A stretch of DNA of 64,000 nucleotides, taken from assembly GCA_025917655.1 (NCBI GenBank), contig CP084618.1, positions 1,116,001 to 1,180,000 on the forward strand, read 5' to 3'. Below are positions 22,001-33,350 of the stretch, in pieces. A program made the translations under genes and the position numbers. The DNA is from Chlorella sorokiniana (lineage: Eukaryota; Chlorophyta; Trebouxiophyceae; Chlorellales; Chlorellaceae). Numbering within the stretch: the first letter of the stretch is position 1; each line of letters begins with the position of its first letter. The notes under the pieces were generated by a model. That model was given only the letters and a program-made list of their open reading frames with translations. It made no database searches and had not been told where the DNA came from.

Positions 22001-22362
22001 GCGAGGCGGCCGAAGGCGGGGGCGCGGTGGTGGTGGGCGGGGGCGAGGGCGTGGTGGGGGAGGGCGCCTTGTCTGAGCTAACTGCGCTTGGAGGGAAACA
22101 GCAGTGGGGAAGGGCAGTTTATGGTTGCTTCTTCTCACGTAGAATCCGCTGCAACCTCAACTGCAGGTTGAACATGCAGCAGCCGGCTGCCGAGGCGGCA
22201 GCCGGGGACCTTTACGCCGCTCTTGTGTCCTGCCACATGCTCTTTCCTTCGGGGGCCCTCCATGGCCTCCCCCTCCCTCAGAACACTCACCACTGCCGTG
22301 CTGCTCCAAGCCAGAGCCAGTAAAACCGCCCAAACCGCCTGGCGGCACTTGAGACCTGCCAT
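19048..22362 (-). CDS. Secreted proline-rich protein C, best-preserved tandem copy
   Basis: Member of the same unrecognised family as A and B, and the one whose exons read through cleanly. Exon 1 (22362-22291) encodes the signal peptide MAGLKCRQAVWAVLLALAWS..., ending at a GTGAGT donor. Exon 2 (22081-21585) encodes LAQTRRPPPPRPRP and then APSPALRRR nonapeptide repeats. Later exons: LSCEWDLTGASGDASQLSIP (21488-21391), LLIFNPAYASPGFCESQGFP (21086-20899), a TKVSLSSLTIAFTG exon (20727-20653), YVFTDPDSGQVLPTPGSTIP (20481-20326), one near 20150-20000 with RFQAISTLRSYIPLP, a long exon (19776-19345) with TEDSNCFGFPTLNQNAGG, GVRVAVGTPFNVRPRL and YSVFGDAGTSA, and the final LLTFQMTALRLAGFPTDLLF...LRSEQE-stop. 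Conserved Cys, Trp-Asp-Leu and Pro-Thr-Pro motifs suggest a beta-rich extracellular fold. The product is probably a wall or matrix protein, but no function is shown. Confidence 0.72.
21600..22065. repeat. 27-bp minisatellite in gene C
   Basis: Near-perfect 27-base units (GGGCTGGGCTTGGGGCGCGG plus CGGCGGA) recur between about 21660 and 21835. They encode a nine-residue repeat (APSPALRRR) on the - strand, with more divergent units on either side. Confidence 0.85.
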
Positions 22363-23313
22363 GCTGGGCTACAGGCAGCGGCTGGAGAGCTGCTGGAGCG
22401 CCGCCTATGCGCTTTGTGGGTTGGTCTGATCGATCACGGTGCGATCAAATGCTGGATGGGAATAAAGCGCAGCAGGTGTGGCTTCCTCGACCCCCACTCT
22501 GCTTCTTGGCACGCGCAGTTGCAGCCGGGGCAGCCTCGTGCCTCGACCTGCTTGGTCTCTTGCTGTCTGGCATTCATGATCGATTGCCCGACTTGCTTAG
22601 AGATTCGCGTGAAGGGCGCCAGAGAGGGTCCTCGGGGTGGCTGCCGCCGTCGCCTGCACCTGCGCCAAGATTCCCGCCTGGGTGGATGCTTGCAGGCTAG
22701 GGACACACACACTGGATGCTTCCAGAGAACAATATCAGACACGCCCTGCTGTGGCTGTGGCAAGGTGGAAGGTGATATATCCGGCATATGCAACTCCACG
22801 TCAAGGACCCCGTGAGCCTCCTTGAGGCGGGAGCTCCAGCCTGCGCCCAGCCCACCAAGCTGACAGCGGGGGCTGCCTCTGACCATCGAGCAGATTCCTG
22901 ACGGCGGCACCAGTCCAGTGGCAATGCACACAACGCCCACCTCAGCAGCCGCCGCGCCGTGCCACCACCGCCGCATCTGACGCAGGCATTGCTGCCGGGC
23001 CGCCCTGCCGCCGCGGCCGAGGATGCAGCCCAAGGCTGGTCAGAACTGTCCTGTGCAGCGGCAGGGCCGCTAGTGTTGCGTGATCGGAGACAGGATTCCG
23101 AAACTGCAACACATTATATATGGCAGCACTTACGCCTGACCAGCACGGCGGGCTTGCCTTGAGCGGGCGAGGGGCGGTGGCGGGTGGAAAGTAGCTCCGC
23201 CCATTCTGGCCTCTGCAGCCCCTCGTCATCGTAAAGCGGGGCGCATCCTCATTGGACCGAGCGACGCGCATCGCCAGCCCCTTGGGATAAGTCTTCAACA
23301 CAGCAGCCTCCCC
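22363..23313. other. Divergent intergenic region, gene C (-) and PAQR-like gene (+)
   Basis: About 950 bases with no supported gene. The part next to gene C resembles the A/B upstream block only around the start codon, so C diverged earlier or lost the block. ORFs of 100-200 codons exist here on the - strand, but they lack splice or family support. Confidence 0.45.
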
Positions 23314-25582
23314 ATGGCATTGACTCGCTCAGCGATCAAGCGGCACAAAAAGCAGGGTGGTCCGGAAATGTCTGGCGATCGCCATGAGTCGCGCCACGCC
23401 CTGCAGCACGTCCGCAAGGCGGGTTTCGCGGCCGCCCGCGCTGCCGCCGCTCCTCTTGCCGCAGCGCCGCCGCTGTTCTTCAACCTGCTGCTTGCCCCTC
23501 CGCAGGTGACCCACTGGCGCGAGCTGCACGACCCAGCAACCGGCCGCCTGCTGGCCTGCAGGTGCCCCCCCCCCCCTCCCCCATTCGCACACGCCTGGCA
23601 TGCTGCTTCAGCGGCAGCGCACGCCTCAAAGTGGTGCTGCTTTGGGCGGCGGCGCGGGGCGAGATGGGTGCCCGGGGATGCGCCACTGTGGCTTGAGCAG
23701 GGCAGGAGGGGCGGAGGTGTGGGCTAGGCCGTCAGTGCCGGCCGGCCCCCAGCCCCCGCTCACCGCCGCCACCCCCCGTCTGCCTCCCCGCTGCGCCTCC
23801 AGGCCCGCGGGATCCCCAGCAGGCTCCTTTCCCCACACCCCTTGGTGGCACTGTGAGCGCCGCCTGCCGCTTGCCGCGCCGGTGCTCGGCATCGGCCCTG
23901 CTGCTGCCGCGCCTGCCGCACAGCCCTGGTCCCGATCGGCGGCCCCCGCCCTGTCTCGGGTGGGGTGCTATGCACACTCTCCCGCGCTGGCACCGATTGA
24001 TTCATGTGACTGGCTGTGCTGATGGTGGTACTGCAGGCGTGCTGCATGACCCCTACGAACGCATCAACTTCTGGAGTCATGCCGTGCCTGGAACGCTGCT
24101 GCTGGCGCTGGCGGCGGCCGCCGCCTGCGGTGGGCTCTGGCAGCCCGGCGGTCTCATGTTCAATCGTTTTCCTGTGCTGTGGGTAGAACAGCGAGGTGTC
24201 TCCAGTGCTGCGCAGCCTGCAGCGGCGGCTGGCCTTCTCGCGAAGCAGGCAGCCACCCTGCCGCCACCAGCGCCGCCCCGCCCCCTCCCGCCGCCCTCGC
24301 AGGCGCCTGCCGCGGCGGCGCCGCGCTGGCCGTCTTTGGCTGCTGCGCGCGCTCACCCACCTGTGTTCCGCGCTGACTCACGTGTATCCCGACAGCCACT
24401 CGCTGGTGGGGTGGGGATGGGGGTGGGTGCAGAGGAGGGGCTGGCCTGTGCCCAGGCAGGGGGTGGAGCGGGGTGATGTGTGTATGTGTGTGTGTGTGTG
24501 TCAATGAGGGCGGGGGCGGCGCTTGCATCTCACGCCCATCTCTCGCGTGTACCGCTGTGCGTACCGCAGGAGAAGGCCGACCACCTGGGCATCGTGGCCA
24601 CGATTGTGGGCACCCCATCACGGCGCTCATGGTGCGTCGCCCGCGCGGCCTGTTCATCCGACGCTGGGCCTGCTGCGGCGGCTGCGGAGCGGCTGCCAGC
24701 CTGCTCGTGCCCTCCTCCTGTGCACCCCGCCGCCGCCGCCGCTGCCCCGCCTACCGCTGCCGTCTCAGGGGGTGGTCAGGGGGCCCAGCCCGCCTGCCCT
24801 CCCAACCCTCTCTCCTGCCTGACCCTTTGAAACCTTCCAACTCCTTGTTGTTCCATCGTTCTTTCACCTTCTACTCACACACAACATGCAGCTGCGCATT
24901 CATCGCCCCGCAGGCGCAGGATCATGGCCACTTGCCCATCCCCATGCTATGGGTCACGCTGTGCCTGCTGGGCGCGGCGTGCCTGCCCCCGCGCCGCGCG
25001 TGGCCGGCTTCGTGGCGGGTGGCAGCGTAGCGCGTGCGTGCCCCCGCGCCGCCGCTGCGCCGGCTGGGCTGCACCGCCAAGCTCTCCTGTCTCTGCGAGG
25101 GCTATGCTGGGAACCCCCACCCCCCCCCCCACTTCACCCTCCACCCCCCACACACACACCTCGTTCCCTGCCCCCTGGTTTGCTGCAGTACTGCTGTACT
25201 GGCGCCAGCTGGCAAGCGAGCTGATTGCCGCCCAGCTGGCGCTGTACCTGTCCGGGGCCGCCGCCTTCCTGCGCAACGGCGGCCACGACAGGCGCGTCGC
25301 TGCCTCCCTCGCAGCCCTGCCCATGCTGCCGCCCCAGCCGCGCCCGCAGCTGCTGCCGCGGCTGCCGCCGTGTCGACTGCCGCCGTGTCTCGGCTTATAA
25401 ACCTGCCGTTCCTGAGAGTTGCGGAAAGGCCGCTCACTGGAAGGGACGTTGCTTAACCACCACTTGTTCTGCTGCTGCCAAAAAACAGGTGGACGGGCCT
25501 CGCGGACCACCACTTCCTTCACTATTTTGTCACGCTCGGCACCAGCCTGCACATCTTGTACATCCTGCGCCACACGGGCTAG
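23314..25582 (+). CDS. PAQR / hemolysin III-like seven-helix membrane protein
   Basis: Polytopic membrane protein of the HlyIII/PAQR superfamily; the role in algae is unknown. Readable parts: VTHWRELHDPATGRLL (near 23508), GVLHDPYERINFWSHAVPG followed by a hydrophobic LLLALAAAAA helix (from 24034), LLTHLCSALTHVYPDSHSL (near 24350-24405), EKADHLGIVATIVGTPITAL (24570-24632), HGHLPIPMLWVTLCLLGAA (24914-25030), ELIAAQLALYLSGAAAFL (25189 onwards) and the last exon GLADHHFLHYFVTLGTSLHI...RHTG-stop. The SHAVPG, ADHLGI and DHHFLHY histidines fit the family's metal-site positions. The start at 23314 (MALTRSA) is tentative and the first intron does not join in phase; CCCC at 24613-24616 needs one more C. 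A TGTAA signal follows at 25754. Confidence 0.75.
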
Positions 25583-26219
25583 CTGCCAGGCCAGCACGCG
25601 GCGGCGGCGAACGCCGCGTCCCAGCCAGCATTTCATTGCTCTCACAGCACTGGTGGTCGCATGTCGCGGCGCAGACAGCATTTGATTTCCCTCAGTAATA
25701 TTCCTGGTATTTCCCTATTTTTCATGTACTTTTGATGCAGTCATTTGGTAACTTGTAACTTTTGAGGCGGCTGGTTGCCGGCGGTGGAGCCCGCTGGCGG
25801 GGGCAGCATCGCTCCTGGGCAGCCTGTGGTGCGCCTTGCGCCCCTGGATATCAACAGCTCCTCCAACTTCCTTCCCAGGCACCGAAGCAGTCGGGCTTGC
25901 TGGGTTGGGGCGGCTGGCAGCAGGTGGAGGGCGGTGGCCAAGCAGTCCTGCGCCTCGCCAGCCTGGCCAGTCCACCCTGAATGTTGTCGGCTGAGGGGCG
26001 TATACTACCTTAATGCGATTAGCCTGGACTTACTGAGGTGTGCAGACAGGGCTGCGAGTGCGCAGTCCTTGGTTTGGATCGGCAGCACTCTCGTGCAGCA
26101 GCTGCGTAGGATCGGATCGCTGTTTCCAATATCGCCATGTTAGATTGTTAGCCAGATCAGTCCCGCAGCGCAGCGAGCGACTACATTGCAGCTCTTCATC
26201 CTGCCTGGGCCCTGCCGCA
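25583..26219. other. Intergenic region between PAQR-like gene and NERD1 homologue
   Basis: Its first 180 bases are relatively AT-rich and carry TGTAA at 25754-25758, consistent with the 3' UTR of the upstream gene. The remainder is presumed NERD1 promoter. No gene seen. Confidence 0.5.
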
Positions 26220-29200
26220 ATGTACAAGCGCGATTTCGGCATACTGCTCCTGTCGGTGTGCGCGCTCTACCTGTCGCTGCAGCACGAGGGCGTGTACCAG
26301 TTCAAGAAGGCCTGGTGAGGCGGCCGCCGCCCGGCCGCCGCTCGTCCCGTTGGAGCCTGCCGTTGATCCAGCCCTCTCAAGGTGCCCGTGCTTCGCATTC
26401 AGGTACCACTCCTTTGAGGATCACGAACCCGCGGCGCATGAGCTGGAGGAGCACTGGCACCCGGTGCCGCCGCCCATCGTGGTGAGCACAGCCGTCGCCG
26501 CCCCGCTGCCACCGCCGCCGCCTGCGGCGCTGCAGCAGAGAAAGGCTAGGGCTGCCAGTGCAGCAGTGCAGCAAGCGGCTGCGTGCGGTGTCAGCTGCCA
26601 GTGCAGCGGTGCCAGGCACCCCCAGATTACGTTGCTGCTTTCGCGCCTTCGGAGGGGCTGGGCCCGCAGCCCGGTTTAACTCCTCCACACGGCCCCACTC
26701 GCGGCTGTTGCCGAGTGCTGCGAGCGCAGGCATCCACGTTCCTCTCGGCCTCCCCGCCCTGCACCCCATTCATATACCCACACATGGATAGTGACCCCCC
26801 CCCCCCCCCCCACCCCACACACACACGCACATCTTCCACCCCTCCACCGCCCAGGCTGACTTGAACGGCGACGGCAAGCCGGAGCTGGTGACTGCCACCC
26901 CCAGCGGCCGCATCCAGATCCTGGCACCCCGCCGCTTCGGCGACGGCTTTGCGCAGGCAGAGGTGCGCGGCGGCGCGTGGGCACATCCCTGGCTGGCTGG
27001 CGGCGGGTGCCGCCCGTTCCCGGCCCCCTCGCCCCTCCCTGTGGCCTGCATCGCCCCCCCCGCTTTTTCACCCTCTGCTGTGTCCACTCTCCCCCTGCCG
27101 CCCAACGCCTTTCTTTCTTCCTGGCACCGTGTGGCGCAGCTGATTGCCCAGACCGAGCCAGAGGCGCTGGCGCCCTCCGGCGATTCTGGCGCTGGCGCCG
27201 TGCGTGTGGCTGGCCTGACCACTGGCTACCTCACCCCCCGCCCGAGAGCTCGTGCGGGCGCCCGCAAGCAGGTAGGATCCAGCCCCCTCGCCCGGATCGA
27301 GGCCCAGCCGGCCGCCAGGCTGCCCTGCACGCTGAGCCCGCGCTGGTGGAAGAAGGGCGGGGCAGAGGAGCCTCTGTGCTGAGCTGCATGGCGGCGCCTC
27401 GCCGCTCCACCCGCCTGCCCTGCTGGAGGGCAGGGTGGCGGTACGAGGCCGGCGCCCCAGCGAATGCCCGGTCCGCGCGTTTGCTCATGGCGGCGTAACC
27501 TGCTGCCCGTCCCGCACTCGCCACCTTCACGTTTTTCCCGCCCTTTCTGAGCCCCTCCTTCCCCGCTGCTGCCGTCGAACAGGTGGTGGTGGTCGTCACC
27601 GCCGACCTGCGGGTTGTCTGCCTGAACCACAACCTGCACCGAGAGTGGGAGCATGACCTGGCGGTGCGGGGCCGCGCTGAGCTGGCGGTCCTTTGACCGT
27701 TGACTGTCGGTCAAACCTTTGACCGGCCGCCGCTGCTGCATGCGGGGGGGGGGGGGGGGGCAGCGGTGGGGGCGCACCGTGAAGGCGGTCGCTGCACCAG
27801 CAGAGCATTCTGTTGTTGCCGTGGGCGGGCGGGCCAGCAGTGGAGGCACACAGGGAAGGCGTCGTCGGCTCCAGCGGAGCCCGTCGTGCGGTGCCCGCTC
27901 GTTATCGGGGCAGGCATTCACGCGCTCATCTTCTTCCTTTCCTCCCCACGCAGCCCCACTTCCCGAGCATGGTGGCATCCGGGAGCTGGCGGTGCACATC
28001 TCAGGTGGATGCCACGGGACACTTTTTGCTGCCATAGCCCACAACCAGGCTGGGCCAGCCGCGGCGCTGCTGCGGCCGTGCTGCTGCTGCCGCCTAGGAG
28101 CTGTTGCTGCGGCCCAACATGCAGGCAGCCTGCCCGCGACTCTCCCCGCTGCAGCAGGGTTGTGACTGTCAGCGCAGGCCTTTCCACCGCGCACTGGATG
28201 CACGTGGGTGCCGCTGCTCACGTGTGTACCGCCGCTAACGTTCTCCCGTACCGCAGACCGTGCCGTGGCCAAAGGCTCCCGCGAGGCGCAGCAAGGGGAC
28301 CGCGGGCTGGTGGTGGTGGGAGCATCGGTGACCCCGCTCACGCTGGCGCAGCGAGGAGCTGGGTGCGTGGCAGCTGCCGGGCAGCTGCCGGGGACCCGTG
28401 CATGCAGCAGGGGATGCGGCTGCGTGCCGCTTGCCGCCGGGCACCCGCTGCCGCCACGTCGTGGCGTGCTTGTTGATCCCGCCCACGTTTGCTCTCCTCG
28501 TCTTCGACTAGCTGTTATCACCCTGGTCCTTCCCTCGCGTACCGCCTTATACCGCAGAGGCTGAGCTGGAGGAGGAGGCGCGGGAGGAGCTGCTGCGCCG
28601 CTTCCGCGCTCACGGCCGCAAGGGCGGAGCGGGCGACGAGGTGCGAGTCGCCGCGATTGGCCGCGCCCAGAGCTGGGCGGGGGCTGTGCGCTGCTGTGAC
28701 GAAGGCCTGCCGCTCCAACCCCGGGCAGAGTTTTGCTTGCTCAGTTCCCAACCCACCACCCATTCGGCTGTATCAAAAGCCCCCAGAGCACGCTGCGCAG
28801 CCCGCCCCGCCTCTGTGGGCCCTATTTTGGCCTGCCCACACATTGCTGTGAGCCCTCGCCTTGTCGGCCCCAAGCAGCAGTACTCTGCCCCACTTTTTTA
28901 CTCCCTCCTCATTCCTCCCCCTTCCCCCTTGGGTTCCCACCTGCAGGAGCGAGCTGCCCTGCAGCGTGAGGGCCGCCACTTCTCCTACTTTGCGTTTGAG
29001 GGCGGCAGCGGCGCGATACGCTGGATGCACGAGGTGCGGCGGCGGCGGCGTGCGCCGTTTCGATGCAGCTGCAGCGTGCGCGGCGCAAGCGGTGACGGCA
29101 GGGCAGCATGCCCAGCGGGGGCCGCGGGAAGGGCAATTCCTGCACGCCGCTCCCTTCCACTCAGAATCTCGTGGTGGTACCGCTGTTGTACCGCCACCAT

Positions 29201-30681
29201 ACCTGTACCGCAGGCCAAGGACTTCCACCGCAACCTGGGGGAGCTGGCGGATGAGCTGGTGGCGCAGCACGCGTACCACATGGCCGCGGAGGAGGTGCGG
29301 TACTGCCTTGCACGTACTGCCTGCGGTACGCAATGCACAGCTGGGGGCAGAAGCGCTGCGGGGCAGCGGGGGCGGAAGCGGGGGAGGGCAGTCGGCAGCG
29401 GCGGCGGCGGCGATGGGTGGGTGGGGCGGTGCCCGCAGCGGCGGCGGCGCCGGGAGGGTCTGCTGCTCCCTTGGGGCACCTCGCTGCTGCGCTCCAGCCA
29501 AGCAGCGGCAGGAGCCGCGAGCTCGCAGTCCGTGCTTGCCGGTTCTAGGCATGTGCCTTTGTACAATCTGCGCTGCTCCCACGCCCCGCGTGCCGCCCCG
29601 CAGTCGGAGGCGAGGCACTACGGCGAGGGCGTCCTGCCGCGACTACCGCGCCTCCGTGCTGGCCGCCCTGCCGCACAGGTGCCCCGGCCTGGCGTGCTGC
29701 CAGCCTTGCTTGCTGCTGCCAGCCTTGCTTGTTGCTCCCCACGCTGCTGGGTGCTGGCAGCGTTGCTGGGTGCTGCCGGGTCACGGAGAGGAGGCCAGTC
29801 CACCTCGCGCGGAGGAGCCGCCGCTGAACAGCTCGAGGGTTGGCCGCCGCCTGTGCCGCCGCTCCTGACGCCGCCGACCGCGCTTCCCTCGCCCCGCGCC
29901 CCCGCCCCCGCCAGCTGGCACTCGCAACTCGACACAGCCCTGGTGCCCGCCCGCTTTGAGCGGCACAAGGCGGGTGCTGGCGCCCAGAAGGAGCAGCTGG
30001 CCGAGCGGGGCACCCTGAAGGGGCAGCAGGCGGGGCAAGGGGGCGGCGGGCGCGGCGGCGCGCCGCCGCACGGCGGCGCCGCCGCCGGCCGCTCGCCGGC
30101 CGCCAGCGGCGGCGCCTTGGGCAGGGTCGTCTCAGCGGTGAGTTCACCGGCTTGCTTTCCTGTACCTTTGTTTATTTTCAATCATCTTGAACGAAATCGC
30201 TCACCGTGATGCTGTGCATGCGCGTGCACGCGCCCACACCCACACCCACACTTCTTTGCGTGCAGGTTGTGAAGGGAGCCACCAAGGGGAGGGCCCCGCC
30301 ACGGGCGCCGCGGCCGCCAGCAGCAGCCGCCCAACGTGCTGGTGGCGCACCTCGGTGGGTGGCTGTCGGTCGGGGGGGCATGGCTGTGTTTGGGTTTGTG
30401 TGGGCGCAAGCCGCGCTTTCAGGACGGGTGGTGCAGTTTGGAAGCGGCGGCGCGCTGGGGGCGGTGTGGTGGGAGAGGGGACCCGCCAGCTGCTGCTTGG
30501 GCGGCTGGGCGCCTGCTGGCAGCCGCCACGCTCACAGCTGTTGCCTGTGTTTGACATGGTACCGCTGACCCGTACCGCGTACCTGTACCGCAGAGGAGGG
30601 CATCGAGGCCATCCACCTCTTCTCGGGCGCACCGTGTGCCGCCTGCACCTGCCCTCACCGGGTGCGCTTATGTCGAGTGTG

Positions 30682-30724
<43 letters not shown>

Positions 30725-33350
30725 GTAGAGGGGGCGGGCAAGCCGCTCCAGTTGCCCTGGCTTGGCCCGTTGGCAACTCAGGATGAACTGCACCTTGCAC
30801 CTGATCCCCCTCACCCCCTAAACAAAACACCCACCCCTCCACCCCCACCCCCACAGGCCTCCACGTCGACCTGAACGGCGACGGCGTGCCGGAACACGTG
30901 GCGGCGGCGGGTGCGCCTCCACTGCTGCCAGCGCCGCGCCCCGCCCCCTCGCCGCTGCCTGTGACCGCTGCGCCTTTTGCCGGCCGCTCTCCCTCCCTGC
31001 TGCTGACGCCGACTGTTTGTTTGCTTTGACCCCTGGGCAGGCGGCGACCCCACGGATATGTTGGAGGAGGGGGAGGAGCTTGCGGGGCACCGCCGCCAGC
31101 GCTTCTGCTACATCTCAGGTGGGCTGCTGCAGTGTTGCGGCGGTGCGCGGAACAAAAGAACTGGCGTGGCGGCAGGTTGCTGCACTCGCCCTCATCTTGC
31201 GTCCATGCCTTTTCACACCCGCCTGCAAGCCCCCTTTTACCCCCACCCTCTCCCCCTGCTGCCGCCGCAGTCCACTCCGGCATTCCTGCCCGCCTCCACC
31301 TGTTCAATGGCACCGTCTGCCGCGCGTTTGGGCGGCGCCTGCGCCGCGGCACGCAGCTGAAGCCGGTTGAGGTCCGTTTGGTTGGGCTGGCCGCCTGCAT
31401 GCCATGAGTACGTCCATTTGTGTGCATGGTTGGTTGTGTGTCAGAGGCAGAAGAAGGGTTGGGAGATGTAGCCCCGGGCATACCTCTCGCTGCATCAGAC
31501 ATGCAGCCCGCCGCCGCTCCCGCCCCAGCTCCACTGGCTCATTGCCCCTTCCGCCCCTCCTCCCTCACACCACTTCATCGTCCCAACCGGCGCCTCCTCC
31601 CTTCCCACCCCCCAACCCGCCGCCTCTCACCTCCTCTTCCCCCCGGTCGCCCTTCCCCCTTTCCTCAGGTGGCTCCCCCATCTTCCTGCCTCAGCCCGGC
31701 AAGCATGGCCGCTACCGCGACGGTCTGGCGCAGAAGGGTGTGTCCTTTGTGTGTGGTGGTGTGTTTGTGTGGGGGGTGGGGGTGGGGAGGAAACTCAGTC
31801 GGGGTCCCCTTCAGAGGCCGCGCATCCGCTTGTGTGATTGTGCAGAATTGCGTCTTGTACCGCACCGTGTTGCACCTTGGTACCGCAGGCATGACTGTCG
31901 TGCTGAACAGCCTGGGAGAGCTGACGGCGTACGACTCTGAGGGCAGCCTGCTGTGGCAGGTGGGTTCAGGGGGTGGGGGTGGGTGGGGGGGGGGGGCGAA
32001 CGGGCAATGCCTTGCCAGCAGCAGTAGACCATGCGGCTTGTTTGCGTGACATGTTGTGATGTTGTGAAGGGGGCGTTGTTAGCATACCTGAATACCTGAC
32101 ACCACCGCCACCACCACACACATACAGCCTTCCCCACCCCCACACACGCACCACCCGCAGCACTTTGTGGGCGCCAGCTGGCGGCCGGGCGGCGATGAGG
32201 ACGAGGAGGCGGCGCCGCCGGCTCCCACGCTGCGCGCGCTGCCGCTGCGGCAGGGGGCCATGCCCAGCGTGATCCTGGCAGGTGGGTGGGAGAGAGAGAG
32301 AAAGAGGAGGGGGGTAGAAAGTGTCATGCATGCACAGAACCAGCTGTTGCTGTTGCCCTCAATCCCGGCGGGGCTTCGCTGCGCGGCCGCCGCCCATCCT
32401 CGCTGCGCCCTGAGCCCGCACGCCCTCACGCTGCCGCACCCACCCACACCCCACCCACGCCCACGCGCCTTGTGCTCCCTCTCACACGCATCTGTGCGCC
32501 CACCGACCCCCTCTGGCCTCTCTTACCCTTATGCAGCGGGCGAGGAGTCGGCCACCCTGGTGTCGCAGCAGGGGGCCGAGGTGGATTCTTGGGACCTGCC
32601 CGATGCGCCGGCCATGCCGCTGCAGGTGGGAGAGGGAGAGAGACGCTGGCTGCCTTTTTGGGCGCTGGCGTCCGCCGCCGCTGCTGCTGGCTCTGCCGGG
32701 GTGGAGCATTCTCTCCCGGAGGGCTGCGGTGGCCGCTGCCTGGCTCGCACAGCGCACCCCCTGGACAGGGCACCCGTCTCCTTTCGAGCACCCGCCCTTC
32801 CCGCTGCCCTGCTGTAAACAGGGCACTGTCACACTGCCTGCGGGGGCGGCCGCTGCGGTGTCTTTCCTGCTGCGCGGTTGTGCCGTACCCAAGATCAGCC
32901 TGAACTTTGGCGGATGCAAGATCAGGCATGCTTGTCCTCCCCCATTCTCCCCCCAGCTGGTCGACTGGAACTTTGACGGCTACACCGACATCCTGCTGGT
33001 GTCGCGGGACGGGCTGTGGGCCTGGGCGCAGGTGGGTGGGTGTGGGGGGGGCCTGCCCTGGGTGCGCAAAGGGGATGCCGCGGATGCCGCCGCAGCTGCC
33101 GCGGCTGCCGCGCCGCCACTCCCCACTGCGCCCCCGCCAAACCCTCATCACCCGGGACGCGCCCCACCTCTGACCGCCGCCGCAGGTGCGCCACCCGGGC
33201 GCGCTGCCCTTCTCTGCGCTGGTGGCGGCGCTGATGGTCATCATGGCGGCGGTGTTCATCACGCAGCAGGGCCTGCTGGCGCCCGGCGCGGCGGCGGCGG
33301 GCGGGCCGGGCAAGCGCCGCCCGCTGCGCAGCACGGAGCGGGAGGACTGA
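26220..33350 (+). CDS. NERD1: NERD1-type FG-GAP repeat membrane protein
   Basis: Homologue of the Arabidopsis single-pass FG-GAP protein NERD1 (At3g51050), implicated in Golgi/exocyst-related trafficking. The N-terminus MYKRDFGILLLSVCALYLSL is a signal anchor, followed by QHEGVYQFKKAW and PPPIVADLNGDGKPEL. The middle carries VVVVVTADLRVVCLNHNL, GGIRELAVHIS, FSYFAFEGGSGAIRW and EEGIEAIHLFSG. Then come LHVDLNGDGVPEHV, GMTVVLNSLGELTAYDSEG and VDWNFDGYTDILLVSRDGLW. Last are RHPGALPFSALVAALMVIMA (a C-terminal membrane helix) and STERED-stop. The three DxNxDG-type loops are calcium-binding-like turns of a beta-propeller. About 23 exons are inferred, the first at 26220-26314 and the last at 33186-33350. 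Frame breaks near 29627-29631 (+1) and 30625-30627 (-1) must be bridged. The order of blocks follows the plant protein from end to end. Confidence 0.92.
26795..26811. repeat. C17 homopolymer in a NERD1 intron
   Basis: Seventeen consecutive C residues just before a CA-rich tract, upstream of the ADLNGDG exon. It lies in an intron, so there is no coding effect. Confidence 0.9.
27744..27760. repeat. G17 homopolymer in a NERD1 intron
   Basis: Seventeen consecutive G residues, downstream of a cluster of TTGAC/GTCAA half-sites at 27692-27723. Confidence 0.9.
30677..30722. repeat. (GT)n microsatellite in a NERD1 intron
   Basis: About 46 bases of GT dinucleotide with one GC interruption near 30687. 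Similar shorter GT/CA tracts occur in introns at about 1080-1110, 1785-1808, 24480-24502, 36455-36485 and 39965-39980. Confidence 0.9.

Noticed and set aside
22434-23301. - strand ORFs of about 120-200 codons between gene C and the PAQR-like gene
   Set aside because: No recognisable domain, no supporting splice sites, and composition like flanking non-coding DNA.
23314-25582. Hemolysin III similarity read as a toxin gene
   Set aside because: The HlyIII/PAQR superfamily consists of multi-pass membrane proteins found in all kingdoms. Nothing here suggests a secreted toxin.
30677-30722. GT repeat as a gene-regulatory Z-DNA element
   Set aside because: It lies within an intron, and similar GT/CA tracts occur in many introns here, so nothing marks it as special.
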